From assembly GCF_031143425.1 (NCBI RefSeq), contig NC_090444.1, positions 56,787,533 through 56,851,532 of the forward strand: a stretch of DNA of 64,000 bases, read 5' to 3'. Below are positions 22,520 to 33,928 of the stretch, one piece after another (the stretch's first letter is position 1; each line of letters opens with the position of its first letter). The position numbers and the translations under genes are program-made. The notes under the pieces were generated by a model. That model saw only the letters and a program-made list of their open reading frames with translations. It did no database searches and had not been told where the DNA came from. The DNA is from Pleurodeles waltl (taxonomy: Eukaryota > Chordata > Amphibia > Caudata > Salamandridae).

Positions 22520-22800
22520 TGAGGTCTACAGCAATATCTGAACCACTGCTGCACCGGTGTCTGGGGTCTATAGGATGGCACAGGAAGAGAAGAAGGGATA
22601 GATGACCCAGGAAAAGACAGACTGGACACCAGCCAAGAATTTTTAAAACCACCCCTGCCAAAACCAGTAGCATTATAGACACTCCCTGACAAACTAGTTT
22701 TCATCACTGTGAACTTCTTTTGATAAAGACAGAATAGATGTTTGACTACTGTAGTCAACCATGGTAACTCCCCAAGAGATTTAGTTGTGAAATAAATTCA
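22520..22800 (-). promoter_or_regulatory. Peptide-gene promoter and 5' UTR, unit 3
   Basis: Matches 9374-9640 with the TATA-like run at about 22635-22650 (minus strand). Confidence 0.35.
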
Positions 22801-22813
22801 AACAATTGCACAA

Positions 22814-22919
22814 TTAACCTTTAAGGCTGCTGATGACAAGCTCTATGCGCTGCTGCCTAAAAGAGTCTCCCATCAGAGTCAACTGCTCCTCTTTACGAGA
22901 ACTTATTTAGCAGTCGGAA
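22814..22919 (-). pseudogene. Broken candidate exon B, unit 3
   Basis: The acceptor (atttcagcag) and the last two thirds match exon B of units 1 and 2. An insertion of about 14 bases near the start introduces an early TAA and shifts the frame. Confidence 0.3.
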
Positions 22920-22977
22920 CTGCTGAAATAATGATTAGGGCAGCACCTGGGACCTTCAGACATACAGCAGGGATCTG

Positions 22978-24576
22978 TGTTGGAGTGTGTCTTTTAAAAT
23001 TAATATTAACATGAAAAGTTTGCAATATATTGTGTGATGAACCTCCATAGAAAATGTGTTAACATAGAATTCATGCACGTGTCTAAAATGTGCCCACGGG
23101 AAGTGGCTACCAACGTATACGAAGACTAATGAATGTTATTAATGCCGAACTAATTGTGTACTAATGTTTTGGATTTGTATTAGCATATCATAATTAGAAT
23201 CATGTATTAAGAGTTTGCTTATTAGAATTAAAGGCCTTAGCTTAGTGAGGGTCTGGGCCTAGCTGCCTGGTCTCATATTAAAATGCCTTTTCTAACGTGC
23301 AATGTACTGTTTTCCTGAAGGACACAAAGCTGTATTTTTCCAGAAGTTATGTGTGTGTAGCCGTAGTAAATTCTTTCTCATGAGACCCGACTTGCTCAAG
23401 GAGACATTCCTTCTGAATGCAACAGTGTAATTCGTAACAGGTGCAAGGCTGCCTGGAGTAGGAGAAAACAATAGAGACACTGACTGGAGCGCAAAGTGTA
23501 ACTTTTCTTACCTGACATTCCAACCGATGAAGACGTCAATAACTTGGACCAATCAGCAACATGAGAACTGTGGTTTGTGGAAAATTCTGGTGAAGCGTAA
23601 ACTGAACAATTGGATGGAGATAACGATGCACCAAATTTTATCCAATGAGAAATTAAGAGTTAGTTAGACAGTTTTGATTTAACCGCATGACCTGAGGAGA
23701 AATCGTTCATTCTCCTATTCTTCCATGCAATGCCATTCCGGTTCCTTTTTGCCATCCTTTGCCATTCCTAGAGACTTTGCCGTTTATTCTTCCTGATACT
23801 TTAAACAATCCTTTACCCATTCTTGCCCGATGCTTACTTCTCCTCTATATGAAGGAAGTTCCTATTCCTTGGCTATGCTATATTGCAACTTTGCCCCGTC
23901 CTATCTTTGCTGATGGTGAATCGACTGACGCTGTTCGCTTATCTGTTGGATTGGTAACTATCTGATGCAAATTGTAATTATCTGATTTTGATGGAGGCCC
24001 TAGTTTAGATTTTTTTCTAAATTCGTGTTCACTAAATTGTTTTGCATGAAGCCCAACATGCTAATGCTAATTCAAGGTTAGTTTAGGTGTTCTCTAATAT
24101 CTAATGCAAATAGACAAATGACTGAGTTCTTGTTTTGTTGAATAATGTACTAATGAGATTCTGCTAAGTTGATTCGTATTAATGATGAACTAAAATTCTG
24201 AATGATCATAATCTATGCTTTGATTATTTTGTGTTCTGATTGCCAAATAATGGTGTTTTTTTAATGAGCTTATTGCTATTGAGATTAATAAACATGATAT
24301 AAGATTGTAACCAATAGGGAAATAAATATCCTAACACTTTATTGAATTGGTGTGGTTATTCATGACTGAAACACTGAAAGGTCATGGTGTGTTCAGCTTA
24401 TTGATACTTATTAAATATATTGATTAGCCTGTTAATCAGTTACTGTGATTATTGATTGAGTTATTGATCTATTGATTTGTGTTGCCAAAAAGATATCTCG
24501 CACTTGGTCCAAAGGTTCATCGACCTAAACGTGTCTCCTTGTAAGTTTACTTATCAAGGGCTCTGATGTGCTAACA
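22978..24576 (+). repeat. 5' LTR of the class I provirus
   Basis: Aligns with 35640-37296. It lacks two short stretches present in the 3' LTR (around 36592-36612 and 36662-36695). A CCAAT box is at about 23641. The TATA position reads gttttgattta, apparently mutated. An aataaa lies near 24289. Confidence 0.88.
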
Positions 24577-24700
24577 GTTTTTGGTAGCAGAGGATGGTTT
24601 GCCCTTTGGGGCCCCAGTGTGAAAGATCATGGTTTGATAACAGTTTTTGGTAGGTGCGGATGGTCTGGCCCTTTGGGGGCCTTGGTGTGAGGATAATAGG
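24568..24700 (+). other. Duplicated LTR end and primer-site region
   Basis: The LTR end plus the following tttggtagcagaggatgg recurs 66 bp downstream as gataacagtttttggtaggtgcggatgg. The first copy sits where the primer-binding site belongs. The tRNA is not assigned. Confidence 0.45.
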
Positions 24701-26248
24701 GTTTTGTGAAAATTGTTCTTTGTCAATAATGCAAATTGGAGAGATGATGTGCCCCAAAGTCCCAAATGACTTTCCTGGAATCTCGGAGCTTGCTAGAGGG
24801 AGTTTGATTATGTTCTCGGCGTTCTAGTGATAGTGTGAATGAAGTCGATTTTGCGCTTGCACAGCTTATGCATACCGCAGGTGAATTGTGAAGTTTGTGA
24901 GGATTTTAGGCCAGTTGAGGATGTTTTAGTAGGAGTGTGTGTACTCCGCAGTATGAGAGTAGGGAAGTCGGCGGACTTCATGTGAGTGTGGCGCTTTGTG
25001 CTCAAAATTGTCCACGTGGTTGTTGATGATGTACGGACCATGCATGGTCTAAGACTCCGGAGTATATTGATAAGTGTATGAGACACTCGGTTTATGTTGT
25101 AATTTGTGTGGTTTAATAGGTCGATGGTGAAATCGACGAGTTGAGTTTGAGTTAAAGTGAGTGAATGAAAACTTCGAGGGAGATTTGGGGCCAGATGTAT
25201 CAAGGTTTTTTGCATTCGCAAACGGTGTGAATGCCCGTTTACGAATGCAAAAAGCCAGTTCAGAATGTATGAAAGGCATTCTGAACGCAATTTTAAGGAA
25301 TTGCTAAAATAGCGATTCATTAAAATTGCGACCTTGTTTAGAGAGTCGCAAATTGCGACTCTCTAAATAAGAAATCGCAAATAAGGATTCCTTATTTGCG
25401 ATTTCTTAGCACATGTATGAAGCCATTCCTAAATGCGATTTGGGCTTTCAGGAATCGCTATTTACCACCAGGTTGAACCTGGCAGTAACCACGTGCAAAA
25501 TTTAAAAATGCATTTTTATAATGTACATGTAAAGCACACATGCCGTTTTGGCATGTGTGCACCTTACATTTCCCAAAAAATAATTTTGGGGTGCAGCAAA
25601 GGGGGCTGGTGTTTTGCACTTCCAAAATTGCGATATCTGGTTAAGAAATCGCAATTTTGGAAATGCAAAAAATTTGCAGATATGGGCATAGGTGCGAATG
25701 GGGCCGGTATCGCAAATTTGCTATTCAATAATAGCATTGCGATTTTTAAGAAATTGCTATTACCGATTCGCAAATGTGGTACATGGCATTTTGCGAGTCG
25801 GAAGTAGCAATTTCTAAAAAATCGCTATTTCCGAACCACAAAAGGCCTTCATGATACATTTGGCCCTTGGTGAGTTCTAAAGTACACTAGAACAATCCAT
25901 TGACAAGTCGAGAGTAAAATTTGCGGTTCAAATTTTGCTTGCAAGTGTGGGATCTGAGAAGGAGAGAGTAGCGGCTGAGGCTAAGCAAAATCTCTGTAAA
26001 GGTCTGAAGCGATTGAGTTACCCTTTCCTGTAGTAAACCGGCAGAGTTGAGTTTTTGGTTGGTGCTCGCAATATATTGCATTAGTTTTGTGCGAATCAAG
26101 AGTGGGAAGACAAGCTGCAAGACTTTGTCAGCCGCAGTGTGTGAGTGTGACATCATTGAAGCTGTGCTGAGATAGGTTGGTTAGTGAGAAGGGTCGCTCA
26201 AGGATTGGATGCCATCCGTAAGAGGCAATTGGTTGAGAAGGTAGGTGA
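24700..26248 (+). other. Provirus leader before gag
   Basis: Non-coding leader, about 1 kb without the transposon insertion. Donor-like sites gcag-gtgaattg near 24879 and aag-gtaggtgaag near 26240 could serve env splicing. Nothing else is supported. Confidence 0.4.
25188..25866. mobile_element. Palindrome-rich non-autonomous DNA transposon
   Basis: Ends GGGCCAGATGTATCA and, inverted, GGGCCAAATGTATCA, with TTG(G) on both sides. The inside is full of gcgattt/aaatcgc motifs forming several hairpins (for example 25338-25363 and 25371-25410). No open frame of note. Superfamily uncertain; the 3-4-bp target duplication would suit Harbinger. Confidence 0.7.
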
Positions 26249-27214
26249 AGAGAGTACTGGGAATTAAAGTCACTTCCTGATCCGATTGTAAACAAAATAA
26301 AAGACGTAAAAATTAAATTTTTCAAGGCTTTAAAGAGCGCCTTGAGGAGAGACGTATATATTGCCGCAAGTGTAGGGGAGGTTACACCGCCAGAGGATTC
26401 ACCGGCCTTTGCTGTAATGGAGGAAAGGGGTGTTGCGCCATATATTTGGCTAAAGCAATGGTGCAAAGCTACAGAGAAAGCAGGGTGTTTGGTGTATCCA
26501 GAGCACGGAATGTTCAATTTGAGGATTTCGGAAAATTTGCTGAGGGTTCTAAATGAGTTGAAGCCACCTCCGAGACCAGCACAGTTCGAGGCGTTAGCAA
26601 TTTGGGAACTTATGGCAATATGACAACAGCAACAGAAATTCGAGAGGAGAATGAGGAAGGCAGAAAATACACTAGCGGAGGCTAGATGGGACAGTGCACA
26701 GAGAGACTGGAGGAGAGAGATAATAGATGGGATCAGGATGTTTCCACCGATAGCTCAAGAAGGTGAGGACAGATAGGGAAAAGCCACTTGTAAAACTGAC
26801 AAAAGCCCTTTCAAAGGCAAAGAGGCTAAGAAGCCCTGGTCAGAGGTAGATGACTCAGATGATGATGAGTTCCATAATCAGTTACTGAATGACCGACCAC
26901 CGCTATTTGCAATAGATGACAATAGTCCAAGTACTAGCGCATGGTCAGCTGTTTCGACCCAAGACAAGGTGGCAACGAGCCTGATGCAGGCTAGTCCTGT
27001 CTCAACGCCAGTTCCGGTGCAGAGTAGTTTTAGCGTGTCCACTGCCCACAGTATACAATCTCAGCTGCAGCCTCCAGCGGTTCAGAGACTTTACCCTGAT
27101 GTCCCAATCTTAGAGACTACCACAAACCTGATGGTGTACACAGAGCCGGCATACTCGAGACCAAAGTTGATTCAGACTGAGCCAACTCCACCTCTACTGC
27201 CCCAGGTACAGTGA
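26249..27214 (+). pseudogene. Provirus gag, matrix and p12-like part
   Basis: The frame open from 26249 to 26623 encodes a matrix-like domain ('WLKQWCKATEKAG', 'MFNLRISENLLRVLNEL'), followed after a TGA by a charged helical stretch with further stops. The next piece (26969-27214) is Pro/Ser/Thr-rich with an 'LYPDVPIL' motif, reminiscent of the late-domain region between matrix and capsid in gammaretroviruses. No start codon lies in frame before the matrix segment, so the true start is mutated or lies in another frame. Gag forms the particle shell in related viruses; here it is broken by several stops and frameshifts. Confidence 0.65.
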
Positions 27215-27333
27215 CAAATGATTCCGAATTACACTTCAGTCACAGGACCGCAATCAAACATGGCACCAATGATGAGCCAGAATATGGGAGTTAGTACTCC
27301 ACAGGTTTTGGGAAACAAACAGCCGCCATATCT

Positions 27334-29127
27334 TTGCCTATTACAGTTGGTCCACCAGTACCATTGTATGCGCAGGCGAAGCCTAGTGTATGCAATCAAG
27401 GGATACTGACTCAAGAGATGACAAGAGGAGGGTTCATAGGAAGCTCTCAAGGGACGACTCCTTTGGAACCGACGTTCGAAGGATCTTGGTCTATGTTAGA
27501 CTTCTGTCCAATTGGGGCTCCTCCAGATGCCATGAGACAATCAGGTTCGATACTGCTGACACTGCAGATCTCAAATGCGAATATGCCGCAGACACCTATA
27601 GCGCAGGCTGGGAATATCTCACTACAAGGTCTGACAGCCCAACAGCTGAATGACTGGTTAGATAAGTTAAATTCTCCACATTCTACTCCTGCAGCAGCCA
27701 GGAGGACAGAAGGAGAAGAGTACCTGAATTTTGGGAGGTTGGGTATGGAGGCAAATGAACTTGTTGAAGGGAGCATGGGTGTGAACAGGTTAGACTCATA
27801 CACTGAAGCAGAATTGAGATACTTGTGTCCAAAGATAACTAAGGAAGTGAGCAGGGTGCACCAGAGGTTGGCAAACTTGGCAGATAAATATGGTATAGAT
27901 TTGGAAAATACCAAACATTTGAAGAGGAGTTACAGGTTAGACTTTGAGCCTAAGGATTTTGAACACTTGAGATCTACTTGGATGAAGGCACACCTCAAGG
28001 AAATAATGCAGAGTGCACAAGTTTGGGGTGCCTAAGAGAAGTGGGAAGGCAGATGGGCGAAGAAAAGAGACAAGAGGAAGAGTGACTGCATAGAACAGCC
28101 AGCAAAAACATTACCGGTACGGTAAAGATGTTACCAATGAGAGAGACTGCCGGAGGGGTTCCTGTCCATGTACCGTGGACTAGAGGTGACATTCTGTCAT
28201 TTACAAATGACTTCCCCAGTCTGAGGGAAAAGCCGATAGAGTGGTATCAGCAGACAGACAGGTTTGTGAAGCTTGCAAAATGTCTTTGGGAAGACCTGAA
28301 TACTCTCTTTGAGATCATAGTTCCAGTTGATTTGTGGCTTGAGTGCAAGAGGGACATGGATTGGCCAACCGAGGAACCGGCAAGGGACAGAATAACAGGA
28401 GCACCATCTACTGAGGTGATGAAGTATTACTATAAAGTGATTGAGTTTCTGAAGGCAGAGTTTCGTCGAAGAATATTGATTAGCAAAAGATTGATCAGGC
28501 CGCTCAGGAGCGATACATGCCTATTATGAGAGGTTGTTGAAGGCGTTCAAGCATTACAGTGGTACAGAGGTTGTTGAGGCGAAGGACATGAATCACCTTG
28601 TGTTTAGATTTGTTGAAGGATTGAGACCTGAAATTAGTCAGATGATTAAGAATCATTTGATTTGCTGGCAAGCCAAGCCGATTGACGAGGTGTTGCAGTA
28701 TGCAAAGTATTGTAGTGACGAGACTGAGCTGAAGCAGAGAAAGTTGAAGGAGAAAGCGATGGTGATGCAAATTAGGGCAGCACAGTCAGGGATACCCGGA
28801 GGTTGTCTGCATCAGAGGGTGCAACAGCCGCAAGGAAACAGGATGTTTCAGGCGCAAGTGAGAGGCATAGGTCGGGGAGGTTTTGTGAACCGTGGTCCAG
28901 ATCGGAACACCGTAGTAGTTCAAAACGATGCGCAGGGAATGAAGAAGATGTTACCTTGTCATGTTTGCGGGGTCGTTGGACATTGGAAGCGGGAGTGCCC
29001 GATGATGGTGCTGGATGGTGTTGTTCAACAAAGCAATGACATCAGTTCATTTAAAAATGTAAGAGGACCAAGAGTGAGAGTTTCTAATCCAAATTTTCAG
29101 AATAATGTGAATCAAATGCAGGGTTTC
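27334..29127 (+). pseudogene. Provirus gag, capsid and nucleocapsid
   Basis: Three pieces in shifting frames (27334-28035, 28128-28529, 28534-29127). The middle piece has 'VPWTRGDILSFTNDFPSL' and 'WYQQTDRFVKLAKCLW', typical of class I capsid starts. The last has the major homology region area ('FVEGLRPEISQMI') and one CCHC zinc knuckle 'CHVCGVVGHWKREC', which binds RNA in related viruses. The single knuckle fits gamma-type gag. A TAA at 29128 separates gag from protease in the same frame. Confidence 0.8.
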
Positions 29128-29193
29128 TAACCCATGCAGCAGATGCTGCGTATACAGCCGATGCAGATATAAAAAAAGCTACAGCAGGTTCCC

Positions 29194-29928
29194 ATGGGAC
29201 GTAGACAGCAAATGCAAGTGCCTTTAGTGCCAATGGAACAGCAACAGGTGATGCTTCCTCAACAGGTCATAGGTCAAAGAATGAGTCAAAATAACACGGT
29301 GCAACAGTACCTATTGCGTGGCGAGAATGGAATAAACGATGAATGGTCGGATGAGAGTTCAGATACGGAAGAGTGTAGACTAGCAGTGTCCTTGGAGGTA
29401 GATCAGAAAGGGCCCTATGTTCAGGGAAAGGTCATGGGTCATAAGGTTTCATTCTTGGTTGACACAGGACCTACACGCTATGAAGTCAGAAGTGCAGAAG
29501 TTCCAAAACTGCATCTTTCTGGACGTACAGTTAAGGTAGTTGGAGTAGCAAACCAACTCCTGACTAACCCGATCACAGATCCGGTTCAGGTTGAGCTTGA
29601 CACTTTCCAGGGATTGAACAGGTTCATGGTTTGTGATTCAAGTCCTGTGTCCTTACTGGGAAGAGACTTATTGTGCAAAACAAGGTGTTCGATCACCTGT
29701 TCCAATGAGGGGATTGAGGTTCAGACCAACAGTGATGATGAGGGGGAAGAGGAACAGGTTTCAGAACCTGAGACGGAGACCACAGACGAGGAATATCCTC
29801 TGATTAACTTCTTCCCGATGTTCACAGTGGCTGATCTCCCGTCAGATTTTCATGGAACAGTCCAGGAGAAGGTGTGGGACTTGACAGGGAAAGAAGTAGG
29901 GCTGATAAAAAGGAGTAGAACCGGTTAA
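29194..29928 (+). pseudogene. Provirus aspartic protease
   Basis: In frame with the end of gag. The active-site block is 'FLVDTGPT' (most retroviral proteases have DTGA or DSGA, so the residue after DTG is changed to proline) and the 'LLGRDLL' block near the end is intact. It is followed by an acidic linker and the 'FFPMFTVADLP' region leading to reverse transcriptase. A frameshift at about 29925 separates it from RT. Confidence 0.75.
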
Positions 29929-29929
29929 A

Positions 29930-30860
29930 GTCAATGTGAAGCCAAACGCGATGTTTCCCCAGATACCGCAGTATCATATGGTGCAAGATGTCCTTATAAA
30001 GGTTGCGCAACTAATTGCAGACTTTGTGAAACAGGGAGTCTTGAAGGAAGTAATGAGTCCATGTAATTCACCAATAATGGGACTAAGAAAGCCTTGTGGG
30101 AAGGTTTTGATTGTCTAAGATTTGAGAAAGATTAATGACATAGGGGTGAAATGCTGTCCAGTTGTGCCAAAACCAGCTGTGATTATGTTCCAAATTCCAT
30201 GTAATGCAGAACGGTTCACAGTAATTGATCGGTCCCAAGCGTTCTTTTCTGTGCCTCTTCATGAGGACAGCCAATTTCTTTTCAGTTTTAAATTCCTGGA
30301 CAAGGTTTACAGTTGGTGTTGAATTCCTCAAGGATTTTTGGAATCACCTTCCATATTCAATCAGATACTGAAAAAGGATTGGGAGTCATTGGAACTGCCT
30401 TTTCAATCAAATCTAGTACAGTACATGGATGATCTGTTGATCGCGTCCAAAACAAGGGATGAGTGCAAGTATGTTTCGATTGCTTTGCTGAATCACTTGG
30501 GGAAGAACGGGCATAAGGTGTCCCCAAAGAAACTGCAATATTGCCAGACAGAGGTGAAATACTTGGGTCATCAAATTGAGAAAGGGTTGAGGAAGTTATC
30601 CAGGGAAAAAGTAACTGCACTGTTACAGATGAATCCCCCAACAACACGGAGAGATGTTAGGATGTTTCTAGGAATAGTGGGATACTGTCGACAGTGGATC
30701 CCAAATTTCTCAGTCATCTCCAAGCCATTGGTGAGACTGACAGTCAAAGAAGGGCCAGATGTCATAGTGTTGGGAGAGAAGGAAGTGAAAGCGTTTACTG
30801 AGTTGAGAGAGAGCATGTGCAGGGCTCCAGCTTTAGGTATGCCTGATTACACGAAGCCTT
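29930..30860 (+). pseudogene. Provirus reverse transcriptase
   Basis: Fingers and palm are recognisable: 'VLKEVMSPCNSPI', the first catalytic aspartate in 'FTVIDRSQAFFSVPL', the 'IPQGF' block, the catalytic YMDD at about 30424, and the 'KVKYLGHQI'-type thumb start. In-frame stops occur at 30116-30118 and 30320-30322; a TAA replaces the residue before 'IPQGF'. The frame changes again near 30860 at the start of the connection. RT copies viral RNA to DNA in related viruses; this copy cannot give a full product. Confidence 0.85.
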
Positions 30861-31613
30861 TTGTTCTGTTTTGCATGTTCTTTGTCTGTCTTGACACAGG
30901 TCCATGGAGGTGTAAACCGACCAGTAGCATATTTTTCAGCTACTTTGGACCCAGTTGCAGCAGCCATACCGGGTTGTCTGCGTGCTGTGGCAGCAGTTGG
31001 ACAAAGCCTCACACAGTGTGAAGGCATAGTGATGGGACATCCCCTAACAGTCATGGTCCCTCACTCAGTTGACATTTTGTTGACTCGCACTAAAACGCAG
31101 CACATGACAAATGTCAGATTGACGAAATATGAAACAATTATATTGGGGTCACTAAATGTAACGTTGAAGAGATGTACAACAATGAACCCGGCAACTTTGC
31201 TTCCCAATGAAAACAGAGAGGTTGAAAATGTGGAAGATGTAGAACATGATTGTCTTGAGGTAACAGAAATGTGCACCATACCGAGGCCTGATATTAAAGA
31301 TACCCAATTTGAAAAAAATTACCAAATTATATGTGTTGATGGCTCATGCTTGAGAGACTCAGTAGGAGTGCTGAGAGCCGGATATGCTGTATGCACGATT
31401 TCCGGTATCCTGGCAGCGTCTTGGCTTCAGAGAGTATATTCTGCTCAAGTAGCTGAATTGGTTGCCCTTGCTAGAGCATGCCATTTTTCTGCCCAGTTGA
31501 GAGTGACTATCTATACTGATAGCCGGTACGGATTTGGAATTGTCCATGATTTTGGTCAACTATGGTCACAGAAGTTTCTTGACCTCTTCTGGTTCGCCAG
31601 TGAAAAATGGTGA
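30861..31613 (+). pseudogene. Provirus connection and RNase H
   Basis: A continuous frame of about 250 codons. It has the connection 'GGVNRPVAYFSATLDPV', then RNase H with the acidic residues kept: D in 'ICVDGSC', E in 'AQVAELVAL', D in 'IYTDSRYG' and D in 'VHDFGQLW'. It ends in TGA at 31611, about 80 bases after the integrase frame has opened, so a frameshift near 31540-31600 separates them. Confidence 0.8.
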
Positions 31614-32640
31614 GAAAATTAAGGAGTTGTTGCACGCGATTCAGTTACCTCATGAAATTGCTGTGTTGAAATGCAGTGCAGGCCTGAAGTCACAGGATTT
31701 TGTTTCAATGGGAAAAGGATATGCGGATCAAGTCGCAAGGTTTTGCGCATTGAACTGTATATCGTTCAAGGATGAATGGGAATTGTTACCTGAAACAGAA
31801 AACGAGACATGCACAGGTTATGCCTTGAGGGTGATTGACACATTGGAAGAGTTGAGATTGTTGCAGGGACGTGCCAGCAAAGATGAGAAGCGTTCTTGGG
31901 TTAGAATGCAATGCGTACAAAGGCCAGACGACTTGTGGGTTTCAGATGAAGGGAAGATGGTCTTGCCAAACAGTCTTTTGTCACAATTTGCAAGGTTTTA
32001 CCATGGTCAGGCACATATTGGGAGGGATGCCATGATTAGGTTGTTCAAGATCGAATGGTTTAACCCGAAGTTCAGACAAGCTGCAGAAGTGATTTGCCAC
32101 TGGTGTATCATCGGTCAACAGATGAATGCGGGGAAAGGGACAGTGGTGAATTTGAGCCACATTGGGAGAGCTGGAGGGCCATTTGGCAGAATGCAATTGG
32201 ATTTTATTGAGGTGCCTGTGTGTGGAGGTTTGAGATATGTGTTGGTGATTGTGTGTATCTTTAGTCATTGGATTGAAGCGTACCCTAAACGCAGGAATGA
32301 CAGCTTCACAGTAGCAAAGCTACTGCTTAGAGAGTTGATACCATGGTTCGGGTTTCCAATCTCTTTAGAATCAGATAGGGGAAGTCACTTCAACAACGAG
32401 GTGGTTAAGCTATTGTGTGCAGCATTGAACATTGAACAGAAGTTGCATTGTAGTTACCGCCCTGAAGAATCAGGACTAGTGGAGCAGATGAATGGTACCC
32501 TGAAGTCGAGAATGGCGAAAATGTGTGCAGCCACAAATTTGAAATGGCCCGATGCATTACCTTTGGTGTTAATGTTAATGAGAAATACACCTAACAAGAA
32601 AACAGGATTGTCCCCTCATGAGATTGTCATGGGCTGAGCT
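31534..32640 (+). pseudogene. Provirus integrase
   Basis: The longest retroviral frame here (367 codons). The zinc-binding HHCC module is present (H in 'FYHGQAHIG', C in 'ICHWC'), and the DDE core is complete: D in 'MQLDFIEVP', D in 'LESDRGSHF', E in 'SGLVEQMNG'. It ends at a TGA at 32636-32638 just after 'SPHEIVMG'. The C-terminal part continues in broken frames. Integrase inserts viral DNA into the host genome. Confidence 0.87.
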
Positions 32641-33536
32641 ATGAGACTGCCCGCAGTGCCTGCGAATGCTCTTGTGAATATCACAGATGATATGGTGCTG
32701 GACTACTGCAATGGCTGATGTGGTCCGCTCTTTTTCTCACTAGTTGGAAGCTACCACCCTGCCACTGATAAATGATCCAGGACACAACCTGAAAGCTGGT
32801 GGCTGGGTTGTCATCAAGAAACACGTACAGAAATCGTGTTTGGAGCCACATTGAAAGGGGCCATACCAAGTGATACTAACGACTACTACTGCTATGAAGT
32901 GTGCAGGAATTCCGAACTGGATTAATGCCAGTCACACAAAAAAGGTGACATGTCCAACTGATGACAAAGTTGAGTTGTTGAAAATACCAATTACAGCGAA
33001 GGAAGTCTCAGGGCCGGAGAGTGATTGAAGGGGAACTGAGACAGAAAGAGAGCCCGTTGAGGACGGCTTGGTCACTCCAGTAAGAGACAAAGGAGAAGAG
33101 ATCCAGAGGGGTGACGGTGAGCCTATCTCAACCGAGGCAGCAGGAGAGCCAAATCAGAGGGAGGTTATCCCAGAAGCAGACGATTATGAGAATGAACTAG
33201 AGCGTTTGCCAGACCCAGAAGGCGAAGAAGTTGAGGTGGAAGAGAGTCGAATTGTCCAAACTCCTCCTGAGCAAATTGCACTTCCATCAAGAGAAAACAC
33301 CATAGAGCCAAGAGAAGGCGAAGGGTTCCCACAGGAGAAATCGAAGACTAGAGAGATACTGAAAGGAGATAAGTGGCTAGAATTGCAAGTGAAAAGGGGA
33401 GAAGTGGTTGTCAAAGATGCAATAGAGGAAGAAGTTGATACAACAAGGAGAGAAGATCTAAGTGAAGGAGAGTGATCGTAAGTTGAAAAGAAAGAGAGTA
33501 GCAAACAGAAGGTACGCAGGTCCCGAATGGGCGTAG
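32641..33536 (+). pseudogene. Pol C-terminal acidic tail
   Basis: After broken integrase C-terminal sequence, a frame at 33068-33475 encodes a strongly acidic, Pro/Glu-rich segment, followed in another frame by a basic 'KRKRVANRRYAGPEW' end. I read this as an extended pol tail, as in some amphibian and fish class I viruses. A separate accessory gene is a less likely alternative. Confidence 0.45.
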
Positions 33537-33904
33537 GGAACGACGGCTGAATGGCAACAAGAGTTCTTGGCGTTTTGCTTTGATCGAGAGATTCCAGGTC
33601 AATACTTTGGCACATGCGTTTGGCTGGTAAGACTGAATAGGTGTAAAGATCGAAATTAAGGTTGAAAAATGGAGAAAAGAGACTGAGAATTTTACCAGAT
33701 GAGATTTTGAAAACCTGAATTGACTTTTGAAAACCGATTTTGACAAGCTGCTAACTTGAGTTGACAAGGATCCTGGGAGTGAAACTGGAAGCTGTAAATA
33801 ATTGCTGAAGAAAGACTTTCGCTTGCTTTAACTTTGCTGAAAAAAAAGAGAAAAAAAAGAGTTTTAACCATCCTCTGTTGGTTGTTGTTTGAATTAACCA
33901 TCCT

Positions 33905-33928
33905 TCACTTTCTGCTTCTTTATAGATC
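33905..33928 (+). promoter_or_regulatory. Putative env splice acceptor
   Basis: A pyrimidine-rich ctttctgcttctttatag ends three bases before the env ATG, where a subgenomic env acceptor is expected. Confidence 0.5.

Larger units (their letters stand above)
19182..22520 (-). pseudogene. Secreted peptide gene copy, unit 3
   Basis: Exon 1 starts at 22520 (two ATGs) and encodes MKTPGAILIFAAILGSYKML, again a signal peptide. Exon 2 is 19351-19182 with the same acceptor, length (170 nt) and stop as unit 2, reading GISVLEKITTYIKGAG and KDWSTLFFPSF. A 12-base deletion at the exon 1 end removes the gtgagt donor, so translation would run on for 11 more residues to a stop at 22392. Unless a substitute donor is used this copy cannot splice normally. 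By eye I count 17 amino-acid replacements and one silent change against unit 2 across both exons. The ~3-kb intron holds a long minisatellite and a MITE. Confidence 0.45.

Noticed and set aside
33068..33475. Independent accessory gene of the class I provirus
   Set aside because: No convincing start or splice acceptor; position and composition fit a pol C-terminal tail better.
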